The notes beneath the pieces are model-generated. The model was not told the origin of the DNA, did not search any database, and was given only the letters and a program-made list of their open reading frames with translations. The translations under genes and the position numbers were made by a program. DNA of 50,480 nucleotides. Origin: a virus. This document shows, one piece after another, positions 24,604 through 32,748 of the stretch (the first letter of the stretch is position 1; every line of letters begins with the position of its first letter). The stretch is from positions 1-50,480 of the IMG/VR virus record IMGVR_UViG_3300037961_003735; one strand, 5' to 3'.

Positions 24604-26367
24604 ATGGACACTTACGCTCTCGATTATGAGACATACTACGATAAATCATGTAGTATAAGGACACTTGGTCCTCTTGGATATTTTAGCCACCCTGAATTTG
24701 ATGCCTACATGGTATCTGTGGTAGGCGATGAAGGAACCTCATTTGTAGGACATCCGAAAGACTTTGAGTGGTCTAAACTTAAAGGACAACGAGTGTTATC
24801 TCATAACGCATCGTTTGATGAAACTTTATATTTATTTGGTGTAGAAAAGGGGTGGTGGGCTCATGTGGATTACGCTGAATGGCACTGCACTGCTGACCTG
24901 TCAGCTTACTGTGGTCATCCAAGGGCTCTCAAAAAAGCAGCAGAAGATGTGCTAGGCGTCCAGATGGATAAATCCACCCGAGATAACATGAGTGGGAAGC
25001 GGTGGGATAATATGACGGAAGACTTCCAAAAGGAAGTGATGGAATACGCGCTAAAGGATTCCGTATATTGCCTAGATTTATGGAAGAAATTAGCTCCAAA
25101 ATGGCCTGAGCATGAAAAGCAGGTAAGCCGCATGAATCGTAAAATAGTGCAACGTGGTTTGCCCATAGATGTTAAGGAATTAAAGAAGCAAAAGGACAAT
25201 ATTACGGAAGAGCTATTTAAGGTAGAGAATACCATACCTTGGATAAACGACGCGCCCATTCTGTCGCGCACGGCCTTTAACGATGAATGCCGGAAAATGG
25301 GTTTAGAGCCTCCTGCAAGCCTAGCTATGACTGATGAGGATGCTAACGAATGGATTAGGATAAATGGAACTAAATATCAATGGGTTCATTCAGTCCGTAA
25401 TTACAGACGTATTAATGCGTTAAAAAGGAAACTGGAGTCATTCGATTTCGCAACACTATCCGATGATAGGTATTACGGGGGGATAATGTATTTTGGTGCT
25501 CATACAGGAAGGTTTAGTGGTTCTGGAGGAAACTTAAACTTACAAAACTTACCTAGAGGAGATTTGTTTGGGACAAACTTACGTAGCCTGATAGCTCCCA
25601 AACCTGATAAACGACTCATAGTGGTTGATCTTTCGCAGATAGAGGTGAGGACATTATGTTGGTTATCACAAGATGAAGTAACACTTGATGAAATTAGGAG
25701 AAGTGATGATATCTACGAAGCGTTCGCAGTTAGGTTTGGTCTTTGGGATTCTTCTAAAGGCGTATTGAAGGACGAGGATTCTGCATTGCGCCATAAGGTA
25801 AAGACCATGGTTCTAGGGTGTGGGTATGGAGCATCCCCTACGCGCTTTGCATCTATGTCGGGCATGGATTTTCAAGAAGCCAAAGACGCCGTTACGTTAT
25901 ATCAAACTCAGATGCAGTTGGTTGTTAAATACTGGAACTTGTTATATAGAGGTCTACGCCCTGCCCACGATAATTTTGAGGATTACGTAATAAATCTTCC
26001 GTCAGGAAGGGTATTAAACTATGGGGCAGTTAAATCTAAGATAGGAGATGGTAGAATATCCTTTTTTTCTGACTCTGTTGTAAAAGGCTCTAAGAAGATG
26101 CGTATGCATCTATGGGGCGGTTTGTTAGCTGAGAATGCTGCATCCGCGTTAGCTAGAGATATTTTTGTCGATATTATGCTCCGTTTGGAAGCGGCTGGTA
26201 TGGATATCATTATGCACGTGCATGACGAAGTTGTCATAGAAGCAAAAAAAGAAGACGCGGAAGAAATCCTCGCCAAAGTAATCGACACCATGCGGACTCC
26301 CCCTGCTTGGATACCCGACATCCCGCTTGATGCTGAGGGTAAAATTTTAGAAAGGTATGAAAAATAA
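24604..26367 (+). CDS. DNA polymerase I family (family A) with 3'-5' exonuclease
   Basis: This is the replicative DNA polymerase, 587 residues. Exonuclease motifs: LDYET (Asp7, Glu9), SHNASFDE and YALKDSVY. Polymerase motifs: A, DLSQIEVR (near 344-351); B, RHKVKTMVLGCGYG (near 396-409); C, MHVHDEVV (near 539). The residue that aligns with E. coli Pol I Phe762 is Leu404, a type reported as common in marine viruses (Schmidt and colleagues 2014) and linked there to slower replication or temperate lifestyle. There is no 5'-3' exonuclease domain. The ATG overlaps no other gene. The downstream primase begins in the stop (TAATG). A thioredoxin-binding loop was not recognised. Confidence 0.94.
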   Translation: MDTYALDYETYYDKSCSIRTLGPLGYFSHPEFDAYMVSVVGDEGTSFVGHPKDFEWSKLKGQRVLSHNASFDETLYLFGVEKGWWAHVDYAEWHCTADLSAYCGHPRALKKAAEDVLGVQMDKSTRDNMSGKRWDNMTEDFQKEVMEYALKDSVYCLDLWKKLAPKWPEHEKQVSRMNRKIVQRGLPIDVKELKKQKDNITEELFKVENTIPWINDAPILSRTAFNDECRKMGLEPPASLAMTDEDANEWIRINGTKYQWVHSVRNYRRINALKRKLESFDFATLSDDRYYGGIMYFGAHTGRFSGSGGNLNLQNLPRGDLFGTNLRSLIAPKPDKRLIVVDLSQIEVRTLCWLSQDEVTLDEIRRSDDIYEAFAVRFGLWDSSKGVLKDEDSALRHKVKTMVLGCGYGASPTRFASMSGMDFQEAKDAVTLYQTQMQLVVKYWNLLYRGLRPAHDNFEDYVINLPSGRVLNYGAVKSKIGDGRISFFSDSVVKGSKKMRMHLWGGLLAENAASALARDIFVDIMLRLEAAGMDIIMHVHDEVVIEAKKEDAEEILAKVIDTMRTPPAWIPDIPLDAEGKILERYEK

Positions 26368-28541
26368 TGCAATATAGATACTTAAAAAACCTACGTGAAC
26401 AAGTCAAACTCTACAAGACCTCCGACTTATCGAAACTTAATAAGACAAGACCTCAATTTAAATCTAAATCGCAATTCAGGGATTGGTGTGCAGACCCTAA
26501 TACTGACCATTGTTTTTATACAATGGTGGAAGGGAATAGCCCGTCTGCACGTGTAACAGGAGATAACCCTCCCAACGCTATAGGAGGTATAGTTGTAGAT
26601 TATGACGCGCCTACGGATTGGGCTGTTATAGATAAACTACTAAAGGCACAGTGTAAGCAGCACATGCCTATGTGGCGTAGTGAGACTTACTCTGGATACG
26701 TCAGGCTAGTTTTTCCTTTCGAGTCTAAGATGCCTATAAGTCCTGAGATGTTCCCTGCTTTTATGAAGCAGATGTCTGTGCAGCTTAGCCTAGAACGTAT
26801 ATTACCGGGTTTTGATTCTTCTTCATTAAAAGCCACTCAGTATTTCGAGCTAGGGACTAATTGGGTGAAGATAGGTGACCCACTACCAAAGTCTTTTTAC
26901 CAGACGGCTTTGTTAAAGGCATCTATGGATAAGCCCCCGCAAACTTCAGAGGTTTCGATTCCTATAGACGTTGTCGCGGAAGAAGTAGAAAGGAAATTTC
27001 CTAATAGATGGACTAATACATTTGAAGTTGGTGCGAGAGGCCCGTTGTTCTGGATTAACGACGGAATTGATAGGGATGGATGTCAGATTGTTGAGGACGG
27101 CATAGTTTGTTATAGCGACCGTGCGGGGAAAGGTTTTATGACATGGCGTGAGATTTTGGGCTCTGCCTTTGTGAAACAATACGAAGCTCAAAAAATGGGA
27201 GGGATTCTGGATGAGTATTGGTTCAATGGGAAAATGTTTTACAAACTGATCTATGGGAAAGCCCATGCTACGCCGAAGGATCAAGTTATACTGGAGCTAC
27301 GTAAAGCGGGTTTTTCCCCCCGAGCTAAGAAGGGGCAGAACCTATCTGAAGTTGAAAACGCAATATTAGCTATAAGTAACGAAAACAGGATAGATGAGAT
27401 AGCTCCTGTTATTTTTAGCGATGACCGTGTAGTTGAATATAATAGCCAGCGCATACTTAATAACGGCAATATAAAACCAGTGGAACCGGCAGATAATGGT
27501 GATCCTGCTAACTGGCCTTTTATCCATAAGTTCTTACATCAGTTATTCTCTAACGCTACGGGTAAGCCTGATACAATTGAATACTTCTTCGCGTGGATGA
27601 AGCGTTTCCTGATATCCGTGCTCAACAAAGAACCCATGCAGGGACAGGCTCTGCTATTGGTAGGAGGCGTGGGTAAGGGGAAGTCATTACTCTCTAATCG
27701 CATAATATCTGGAATGGTAGGAGGATTTGCAGATGCTTCTGACTACCTGAGTGGTCAAAGTAATTTTAACAAAGACTTAGCTGGTAAAGCGGCATGGGTA
27801 ATTGATGATACAACCAGTGCCGCTTCCTTCCAAGACCAAAGGAAAGCTACAGAACTCATTAAGAGAACCGTGGCAAATCCACGTATTGATTATCATGCTA
27901 AATACGTAGATGCCATAGCCATACCATGGGCTGGTCGGGTGATCTTCAGCGTGAATATGGACGCAAACAGCCTGAGTGTTATACCAGCTCTGGATAGTTC
28001 TAATAGAGACAAGTTAATGGCTTTACGTATTTGCGATAAAGCCACTAATAAATTTCCCGCTAACGCCGTTGTGGAGGCATCAATAAGGGAGGAACTACCT
28101 TACTTTGCTAAGTGGCTACTTGAGTGGGATGTGCCTAAGAAGGTAAAAGGGTTATCTAGGTTCGGCGTGGTAAGTTATATAGATCAATCTATAGCATCTG
28201 CCGCTTATGATAATTCAAGTAGGTCGTCTATAGCAGAGCTTGTTGAATTTTTTGTTAAACGCTCACGTATGTATACAACCGAAAAAATATGGTGGGGCAC
28301 TCTTACAGAATTTCAAGTGGCTATACATGAATTTAATGGGGGACGTGCTGTAGGTATGAGCAGTAGTCTAGAATTCATGCGTAGGGGCATGCAAATAATG
28401 GAAGAGTCCGCGCAAAATAACAAAAAGCTACGTCCTATAAAATCAGTAGGGCACGGAGGCGGTAAGATTTGGGAAATAGCTTTGGACGAAAAATATGATA
28501 TTAGCAAAGGAAAAACACCCACTAAAATAAACACACCATGA
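26367..28541 (+). CDS. Primase-helicase: AEP-like primase fused to SF3-like helicase
   Basis: The protein has 724 residues. The N-terminal third has VVDYDAP (Asp78, Asp80), the DxD-like site of archaeo-eukaryotic primases, with a conserved ATQYFELG segment further on. The C-terminal part has Walker A LLVGGVGKGKSLLS (near residues 427-440) and Walker B AAWVIDDTT (near 474), as in phage D5/SF3-like helicases such as that of phage NrS-1. Together these would unwind the fork and make primers for PolA. No T7-type gp4 (TOPRIM) motif is visible. The gene overlaps the stop of polA by one base and the next gene by four. The primase-polymerase call is the less certain half. Confidence 0.82.
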   Translation: MQYRYLKNLREQVKLYKTSDLSKLNKTRPQFKSKSQFRDWCADPNTDHCFYTMVEGNSPSARVTGDNPPNAIGGIVVDYDAPTDWAVIDKLLKAQCKQHMPMWRSETYSGYVRLVFPFESKMPISPEMFPAFMKQMSVQLSLERILPGFDSSSLKATQYFELGTNWVKIGDPLPKSFYQTALLKASMDKPPQTSEVSIPIDVVAEEVERKFPNRWTNTFEVGARGPLFWINDGIDRDGCQIVEDGIVCYSDRAGKGFMTWREILGSAFVKQYEAQKMGGILDEYWFNGKMFYKLIYGKAHATPKDQVILELRKAGFSPRAKKGQNLSEVENAILAISNENRIDEIAPVIFSDDRVVEYNSQRILNNGNIKPVEPADNGDPANWPFIHKFLHQLFSNATGKPDTIEYFFAWMKRFLISVLNKEPMQGQALLLVGGVGKGKSLLSNRIISGMVGGFADASDYLSGQSNFNKDLAGKAAWVIDDTTSAASFQDQRKATELIKRTVANPRIDYHAKYVDAIAIPWAGRVIFSVNMDANSLSVIPALDSSNRDKLMALRICDKATNKFPANAVVEASIREELPYFAKWLLEWDVPKKVKGLSRFGVVSYIDQSIASAAYDNSSRSSIAELVEFFVKRSRMYTTEKIWWGTLTEFQVAIHEFNGGRAVGMSSSLEFMRRGMQIMEESAQNNKKLRPIKSVGHGGGKIWEIALDEKYDISKGKTPTKINTP

Positions 28542-28804
28542 CCAGAGACGAAGTAGATGAATTCATAGAGCTAATGGCTCCAGAGCATGTAGACGAAATA
28601 TTAATAGCCGATGATTTAGATAGAGCTTTCATAGGTGTAATGTTTGAACCAGCACGTGCGGTTTACAGTGTTGAGCTGTGTATATCAGAATTAGCTAAAA
28701 GCATGTCTAAAGCGGAAGCTGAAGAATATTTCTATTACAACGTAGAGCGTGGGGCTTCCTATATGGGGGAGCACGCTCCTGTATTCATTAATACTCCTAC
28801 GTAA
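28538..28804 (+). CDS. Conserved hypothetical acidic protein, 88 aa
   Basis: The 88-residue acidic protein (IADDLDRAFIGVMFEP; AEAEEYFYYNVERGASYMGE) resembles a small protein seen near replication genes in many marine phages. Its role is not established. The ATG overlaps the primase-helicase stop as ATGA, so it is likely translationally coupled. It is the last gene of the plus block, and its stop lies one base from the stop of the convergent minus gene. Confidence 0.8.
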   Translation: MTRDEVDEFIELMAPEHVDEILIADDLDRAFIGVMFEPARAVYSVELCISELAKSMSKAEAEEYFYYNVERGASYMGEHAPVFINTPT

Positions 28805-28805
28805 T

Positions 28806-29345
28806 TTATTTAAATGTTTTAGGAGCGTTTAGTTTACCTATCTCTATATGGTATCCTGATGCCTTGAACGTGTATCCTTTATCATCTGTATGTCCTTTGT
28901 GGACGAATTTGGCTTCTTTAAATAGTTTTGATGTAGGGAGCCAACCGCAGATATAAACGCGTTGCATATCCCTTCTAACACGGGTGAAGAAATAAACGTC
29001 GTTGTCAGGAGCCATATGCTCTTTTCCATTAACAAACGCGCTATATTCAGGTTCCGGGCACCCCCCGCAGGTCTTACTTTTTACCTCAACACGTCTTTTT
29101 TTGTATACAATATCGTGCGTAAATTCGTTATCGCCTACATAACGGCTTCTGGGCAAGTAGGCGTTGACGGCTATTTCTCCTAAAAACCCCGTCATCCTGC
29201 CCATGCCATACATGTATGAGCCTCTTGGGACTCCTAACTGACATGACCTAGTATGGGCTAAAGCGACATCATCGCTTGTAGTTGAGTATACGGCTATACC
29301 TTTCTCGTATTTGAACCGCCTTTTGTTTCTTCGTGCGCGGCTCAT
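28806..29345 (-). CDS. PD-(D/E)XK nuclease-like protein
   Basis: The 179-residue protein starts with a strongly basic N-terminus (MSRARRNKRRFKYEKG). The core has Glu57 (FLGEIAV), Asp78 (HDIVYKK) and EVKSK (Glu87, Lys89), the E...D...ExK pattern of Holliday junction resolvases and phage restriction-like nucleases. A short CGGC pair follows. It is the last gene of the leftward block and converges on the replication block with only one base between the stops, and no terminator is visible. The exact substrate is unknown; it may work alongside the RuvC-like enzyme. Confidence 0.75.
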   Translation of the reverse strand: MSRARRNKRRFKYEKGIAVYSTTSDDVALAHTRSCQLGVPRGSYMYGMGRMTGFLGEIAVNAYLPRSRYVGDNEFTHDIVYKKRRVEVKSKTCGGCPEPEYSAFVNGKEHMAPDNDVYFFTRVRRDMQRVYICGWLPTSKLFKEAKFVHKGHTDDKGYTFKASGYHIEIGKLNAPKTFK

Positions 29346-29354
29346 GTCTTTGGG

Positions 29355-29420
29355 TTATTGAGGCAACTTACCTAGTGATGGGGGTTGAAACCTATCGGTT
29401 TTTTCTGCTGGCTGAGGCAT
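29355..29420 (-). CDS. Possible 21-aa peptide gene
   Basis: The ORF encodes a 21-residue polar, proline-rich peptide (MPQPAEKTDRFQPPS...) between a secreted-protein gene and the nuclease gene. The stop lies 10 nt before the nuclease ATG. The gap would otherwise be about 85 nt in a very compact genome. Support is weak because there is no ribosome site to judge by. Confidence 0.3.
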   Translation of the reverse strand: MPQPAEKTDRFQPPSLGKLPQ

Positions 29421-29430
29421 GTCTATGTAA

Positions 29431-29784
29431 TTAAAATCTAAATGGTTTTAAAACTTTCCAGTTTATCAGTTCTCTTGGAGTCGGAACAGGCTCAGTTCTC
29501 CTAACCCTGACACGAGCGATGGCTTCGTTACCCCATTGGATATACGTGTATCCTGACATGACGGAGTTCTTTGCTGGGGTGACCCAAGTCGCAACTGTGA
29601 ACCATCCGCTCCCATCAAATTCGTTTACCTCAAGTATGTAGTCATACTGAGAACCAGCACTGACCCACCACATACCAAATACTTCTTCATCGTGATCATA
29701 GAACGTAGTTAACTGCGGGGTGGGCGGGCTTTGCGCGTTAGCAATGCCGCAGGATAGAAGTAAGGCGATTAGTAATTTCTTCAT
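29431..29784 (-). CDS. Secreted hypothetical protein with signal peptide, 117 aa
   Basis: The 117-residue protein has a clear Sec signal peptide (MKKLLIALLLSCGIANAQS, cleavage near ANA). The mature part is beta-rich with many aromatics (FYDHDEEVFGMWWVS, DGSGWFTVATWV), like a small beta-sandwich or Fn3-like domain. It may act in the periplasm or at the cell surface, perhaps in lysis or superinfection exclusion. No catalytic motif is visible. The start overlaps the upstream stop as ATGA. Confidence 0.8.
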   Translation of the reverse strand: MKKLLIALLLSCGIANAQSPPTPQLTTFYDHDEEVFGMWWVSAGSQYDYILEVNEFDGSGWFTVATWVTPAKNSVMSGYTYIQWGNEAIARVRVRRTEPVPTPRELINWKVLKPFRF

Positions 29785-30089
29785 AACTCACGTTGTATCC
29801 TTTTTAAGAATGCCTCCCATGCCGGAAAAAAAATCTCCTCCATACAACGGACGATGGGTTCTTGCTCATACCTCTCTGACCAAGCTAGTCCAGATATAAA
29901 CAGGCTGGCTTCCATCATTTCGTGCCTGAGCGTGGTTAAAGCTACTTCATCAGAAAGACCCGTATTAATCTGTATGGTTTTATCATCGTGGAAGTATTCC
30001 CCGAATGTATCCCTATCTTCTCCCCTAAACGGTTTTATAACTAAACGTATTCTGCGTCCAGCTATTTTGACTGTTTTTGGGAAATTCAT
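29781..30089 (-). CDS. Putative zincin-like metalloprotease, 102 aa
   Basis: The 102-residue protein has His56-Glu57-x-x-Glu60 (LRHEMMEA) instead of the usual HExxH, so one metal ligand would be Glu rather than His. It has a beta-strand start (RRIRLVIKPF) and a helical C-terminus. It resembles a family of small phage proteins of unknown role that carry a TLxHE-type motif. It sits in the lysis cassette between the amidase and a secreted protein. A catalytic function is tentative. Confidence 0.65.
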   Translation of the reverse strand: MNFPKTVKIAGRRIRLVIKPFRGEDRDTFGEYFHDDKTIQINTGLSDEVALTTLRHEMMEASLFISGLAWSERYEQEPIVRCMEEIFFPAWEAFLKRIQREL

Positions 30090-30095
30090 AGGGAC

Positions 30096-30650
30096 TCACC
30101 ATCTACTGGCTAATTCGTTATAGAGTAATATACCTCCTGTTATAGTCATCGCCAGCCCATCTTTATGCTTAGTAGCTAACTCCCAATCTTCGTTAGATGT
30201 CCCAAAAAAGGGTTGGGCAATTACGGCTGGGCAATGCGTGTGCCGTAGAAAAGCGGCTCCTTTACTGCCTTTTTTATGTAATTTAATGCCCCTGCTTGTG
30301 TGCATAGGGAAAGAATCCTCCATAGAATCCCGTAGAGAGCGCGCTAGAAGCCTTCCTTTTTCGCTATTATGCCAATAACCCCATTCATGCCCTGTTTCTG
30401 ACGGCTTAGCTGCGTTAAAATGAAGCTCTATTGCAAACTGTGCGTTATCAGTTTGCAGTTTTCGGGATAGCCAGCGCATGGAGTTCGCATAACTTTTGCC
30501 CCCATACGTATTATAAACCCTTACTTCCTGCCTTAACTTAGAAGCTATCCTCTCGGCTAAATCGCAATTATAATCCCATTCAGTAGTGCCATCGACTGCG
30601 GAGGCTCCACTAACCCCTTGTCGGCTATGGCCTACGCAGATTGCTATCAT
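30096..30650 (-). CDS. N-acetylmuramoyl-L-alanine amidase (endolysin-like, Amidase_3)
   Basis: It is a cell wall amidase of 184 residues with zinc ligands His8 (ICVGHS), Glu24 (TTEWDYN) and His77 (AIELHFNA). The usual catalytic glutamate before the FF of the PAVL.EPFF block is Gln146 here (PAVIAQPFF), read as CAA in the sequence. It has no signal peptide, so holins are needed to release it. The next gene begins 4 nt before its stop codon ends (ATGA-type junction). The family is sure. Activity is uncertain because of Gln146. Confidence 0.88.
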   Translation of the reverse strand: MIAICVGHSRQGVSGASAVDGTTEWDYNCDLAERIASKLRQEVRVYNTYGGKSYANSMRWLSRKLQTDNAQFAIELHFNAAKPSETGHEWGYWHNSEKGRLLARSLRDSMEDSFPMHTSRGIKLHKKGSKGAAFLRHTHCPAVIAQPFFGTSNEDWELATKHKDGLAMTITGGILLYNELASRW

Positions 30651-31093
30651 TTATATTTATTCCGTATGATAACTTCGGCGCGTGATGGGTGAGGAGCCAT
30701 GGCTGTTTTCTTAGGAAAGGAATAATATCTACCATCATCCCCCCGCCGGATAACATTCCCTGCGGCTTCTTCTCCCTCTACCAGCTTGTCCCAAGTAGGG
30801 TGTTTCCGGCCCTTGAGCAGCATACCTGTTCTCGGATGCCTACTGCTTCCGTGTATTTTCCACTTATTTTCTTCGGGATGCCACACCCACGCATCAAAAG
30901 CACCCCCGGACCTTACCTCAAACTGAGGAACTGATTTACCATAGATGGGTGTTTTGACAGGTGGCTTTGATGGCTCAGGCAAGGTCAATGGCATTTCCTT
31001 CCTAAGCTGCGCCGCTGTGAACTCATCATACCCACTCCCTTCTGGATCGAAGGCCAACCGCGCGTCAACTCTTTCTGTAAATGATTCAGGCAT
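30647..31093 (-). CDS. Conserved hypothetical phage protein, 148 aa
   Basis: The 148-residue protein is hydrophilic, with many Pro, Gly and Trp (FDAWVWHPEENKWKIHG, SSRHPRTGMLLKGRKHPT). It has no known motif. It sits in the lysis cassette between a 37-aa membrane peptide and the amidase, whose ATG overlaps its stop as ATGA. It could be virion-associated. The family is not recognised. Confidence 0.8.
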   Translation of the reverse strand: MPESFTERVDARLAFDPEGSGYDEFTAAQLRKEMPLTLPEPSKPPVKTPIYGKSVPQFEVRSGGAFDAWVWHPEENKWKIHGSSRHPRTGMLLKGRKHPTWDKLVEGEEAAGNVIRRGDDGRYYSFPKKTAMAPHPSRAEVIIRNKYK

Positions 31094-31096
31094 TAT

Positions 31097-31210
31097 TTAG
31101 GCCGGACCAACTCCAAAGAATATCGCGGTTAATGGGACAATGAACAAGGCTGCTACTGCCAATATTATTATCAGCAGGATGATTAAGGTGTTGATGAAAC
31201 GTAGTATCAT
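31097..31210 (-). CDS. Small single-span membrane peptide, 37 aa
   Basis: The 37-residue protein is almost entirely hydrophobic (FINTLIILLIIILAVAALFI then VPLTAIFFG), with one Arg near the N-terminus, so it would span the membrane once or twice. It starts directly after the stop of the 351-aa gene (TAA then ATG). In the lysis cassette this could be a holin, antiholin or pinholin-like partner. It is too short for most ORF callers. Confidence 0.65.
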   Translation of the reverse strand: MILRFINTLIILLIIILAVAALFIVPLTAIFFGVGPA

Positions 31211-32266
31211 TTAGGCCATTCGTTGTTCGGGGAAATATCGGGGCTTTCCTGTATCAACAAATTGATCCATTATTTCTATAGTCCCGTCTATTAGTTTTTT
31301 AGCCCGTTCTGGGTTTTCTTTGTTATATATTCTTAGTGCGTCTATCAACCCCCGCACATCCTTTAGGTTATAGTCAGTGGGACCGAGACTTTTGAAATGA
31401 CCAACTCCTCCCTTATCGTCCTTGGGGAACCCTCCTTTGGGGTCTGCGAACCTCCTAAAGTCATCTGCCGTCATCCTACGCGGCCCTTCAGGAAAACTCT
31501 TTGGGTTGGCTTTCGTGAAAGCATACCATCTACTTTGTAATTGCGATACAGCATCCCAATACTCCTGAGAGTCTTTAAGTGGGTATTCCGCGCTTGCTTT
31601 TGGTTCATTCTCAGTAGGGAAAAAACTGACCTTTGAAACTTTTGGGCGTCCTCCCACCGTATACGTTGGGTTCAGCCAGTTAAAAGAAGTGCCTCTATGC
31701 CCTATAGGGTATTTTCTCTCGTATAGGTAATGCCTAGCTTCATGTTCTTTAGTGGCTACGTCCTTAGCGGGGTCTTTACTTGCCTCGCTCTTCATCGCTA
31801 TATAAGGCCCGCCTTTGTGCTTGGGCTGGAAAAACCCCGCTAGTCCGCGCTCCTTTAACCATTTACCAGTTTCAGGATCGCGCCTAACCTCAACGATATG
31901 GTCTAGTCTTTTTAAAGGGTCTTCAGAATAATATTCTTTACGCCACCCTTCATGCTTTTTGCGTCTCGCCTGCCAATCTGAGTAGCCTTGACGTTTAATT
32001 GCATCCTTGTCCACCGGCCATATCTTATCTACATATTTTTTGGTAGCTTTTCTTGCCTTGGCAACCTCTTCTTTCAGCCCTTTTTTACCATAAAACCGTT
32101 CTAAGTCCTCCCTTGGTATCAAACTACTTCTAGGAGGGACGTTGTGATAATTGATTGATAAAGGCACCGCATCCTTTAATGGGTCTATAATCGGTTTACC
32201 AAAACGATCTTTACGTTTGTCATAACGCTTAAGGACATCAACGGGTGTTGGGAAGAATTCAGACAT
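31211..32266 (-). CDS. HExxH metalloprotease-like protein, 351 aa
   Basis: The 351-residue protein is basic (many Lys, Arg and Asp) and has a textbook HEARH zinc motif near residue 175, inside TKEHEARHYLYERKYP. Other parts are polar, with no signal peptide or membrane segment. A protease or peptidoglycan-associated role is possible. It lies between the Rz1-like lipoprotein and the small membrane peptide. The family is not recognised; HExxH can occur by chance, so the catalytic call is moderate. Confidence 0.8.
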   Translation of the reverse strand: MSEFFPTPVDVLKRYDKRKDRFGKPIIDPLKDAVPLSINYHNVPPRSSLIPREDLERFYGKKGLKEEVAKARKATKKYVDKIWPVDKDAIKRQGYSDWQARRKKHEGWRKEYYSEDPLKRLDHIVEVRRDPETGKWLKERGLAGFFQPKHKGGPYIAMKSEASKDPAKDVATKEHEARHYLYERKYPIGHRGTSFNWLNPTYTVGGRPKVSKVSFFPTENEPKASAEYPLKDSQEYWDAVSQLQSRWYAFTKANPKSFPEGPRRMTADDFRRFADPKGGFPKDDKGGVGHFKSLGPTDYNLKDVRGLIDALRIYNKENPERAKKLIDGTIEIMDQFVDTGKPRYFPEQRMA

Positions 32267-32514
32267 TACTTACCCCCACCCCCTATAATTACGGCGCGTC
32301 TATAAGAGTAGTCGGAATGCCATTTGTGGTTCTTTCGCCCCACTAGCTTACCTTCTACAAACTGATACTCCCGTCCCTCAATCAAGGTCACGGTTGGGGG
32401 GTCATGGAGTGCGCTCTCGTTTAAGGCGTTGCGAGAGCCTTTCGATGCGCAGCTTTGCAGCAGGGCTACCATCGGCAGCAAGAGTATCAATTTCATCTTC
32501 CAGTTCATAGACAT
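32266..32514 (-). CDS. Rz1-like outer-membrane spanin lipoprotein
   Basis: The 82-residue protein has a lipoprotein signal (MKLILLLPMVALLQSCAS) whose lipobox cysteine is Cys22. The mature part is short and ends in Gly-rich VIIGGGGK. It overlaps the 61-aa coiled-coil gene by 113 nt in another frame, the classic Rz/Rz1 arrangement. With holins and an amidase next to it, a role as o-spanin, which disrupts the outer membrane, is likely. This implies a Gram-negative host. Confidence 0.75.
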   Translation of the reverse strand: MSMNWKMKLILLLPMVALLQSCASKGSRNALNESALHDPPTVTLIEGREYQFVEGKLVGRKNHKWHSDYSYRRAVIIGGGGK

Positions 32515-32587
32515 AAGTTCTTTGACGCCACTTCGCGTAAGCGATGTAAGCCTCTAAAGCGGCGGTTAAAAGCCGGAAGAAAGTCAC
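32402..32587 (-). CDS. Putative i-spanin (Rz-like) or small coiled-coil protein
   Basis: The 61-residue protein starts at GTG 32587, overlapping the holin stop. It has an amphipathic or weakly hydrophobic N-terminus (FFRLLTAALEAYIAYAKW), then a charged helical part that includes DGSPAAKLRIERLSQRL. It overlaps the lipoprotein gene out of frame. By position it could be the inner-membrane spanin, although it is short and the membrane segment is not strongly hydrophobic. A similar small protein family occurs in other phages with unknown function. Confidence 0.65.
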   Translation of the reverse strand: MTFFRLLTAALEAYIAYAKWRQRTYVYELEDEIDTLAADGSPAAKLRIERLSQRLKRERTP

Positions 32588-32748
32588 TTCTTCTTATTAA
32601 GCACTGACCAGACTAAACCGACGAGGGTCACGATGGCTGATACACCAGTTGTGATCTGATCATCGGATGCGATTCCGGCCTGAGTCATAAAGCCTCCCCC
32701 GAAGGTGAGGATGTGACGGACGATTCCTAAAATAGCTTCTTTACTCAT
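32584..32748 (-). CDS. Holin (Pam3-gp28-like), 54 aa
   Basis: The 54-residue protein reads as a small holin: ILGIVRHILTFGGGFMTQAG, then SDDQITTGVSAIVTLVGLVW and a basic end NKKK. The VRHxLTFGGG and SAIVTLxGLVWS pattern matches the Pam3-gp28 holin family known from Pseudomonas-type phages. It would make the inner-membrane holes that free the amidase. It starts within the stop of the other holin-like gene (ATGA). Confidence 0.72.
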   Translation of the reverse strand: MSKEAILGIVRHILTFGGGFMTQAGIASDDQITTGVSAIVTLVGLVWSVLNKKK

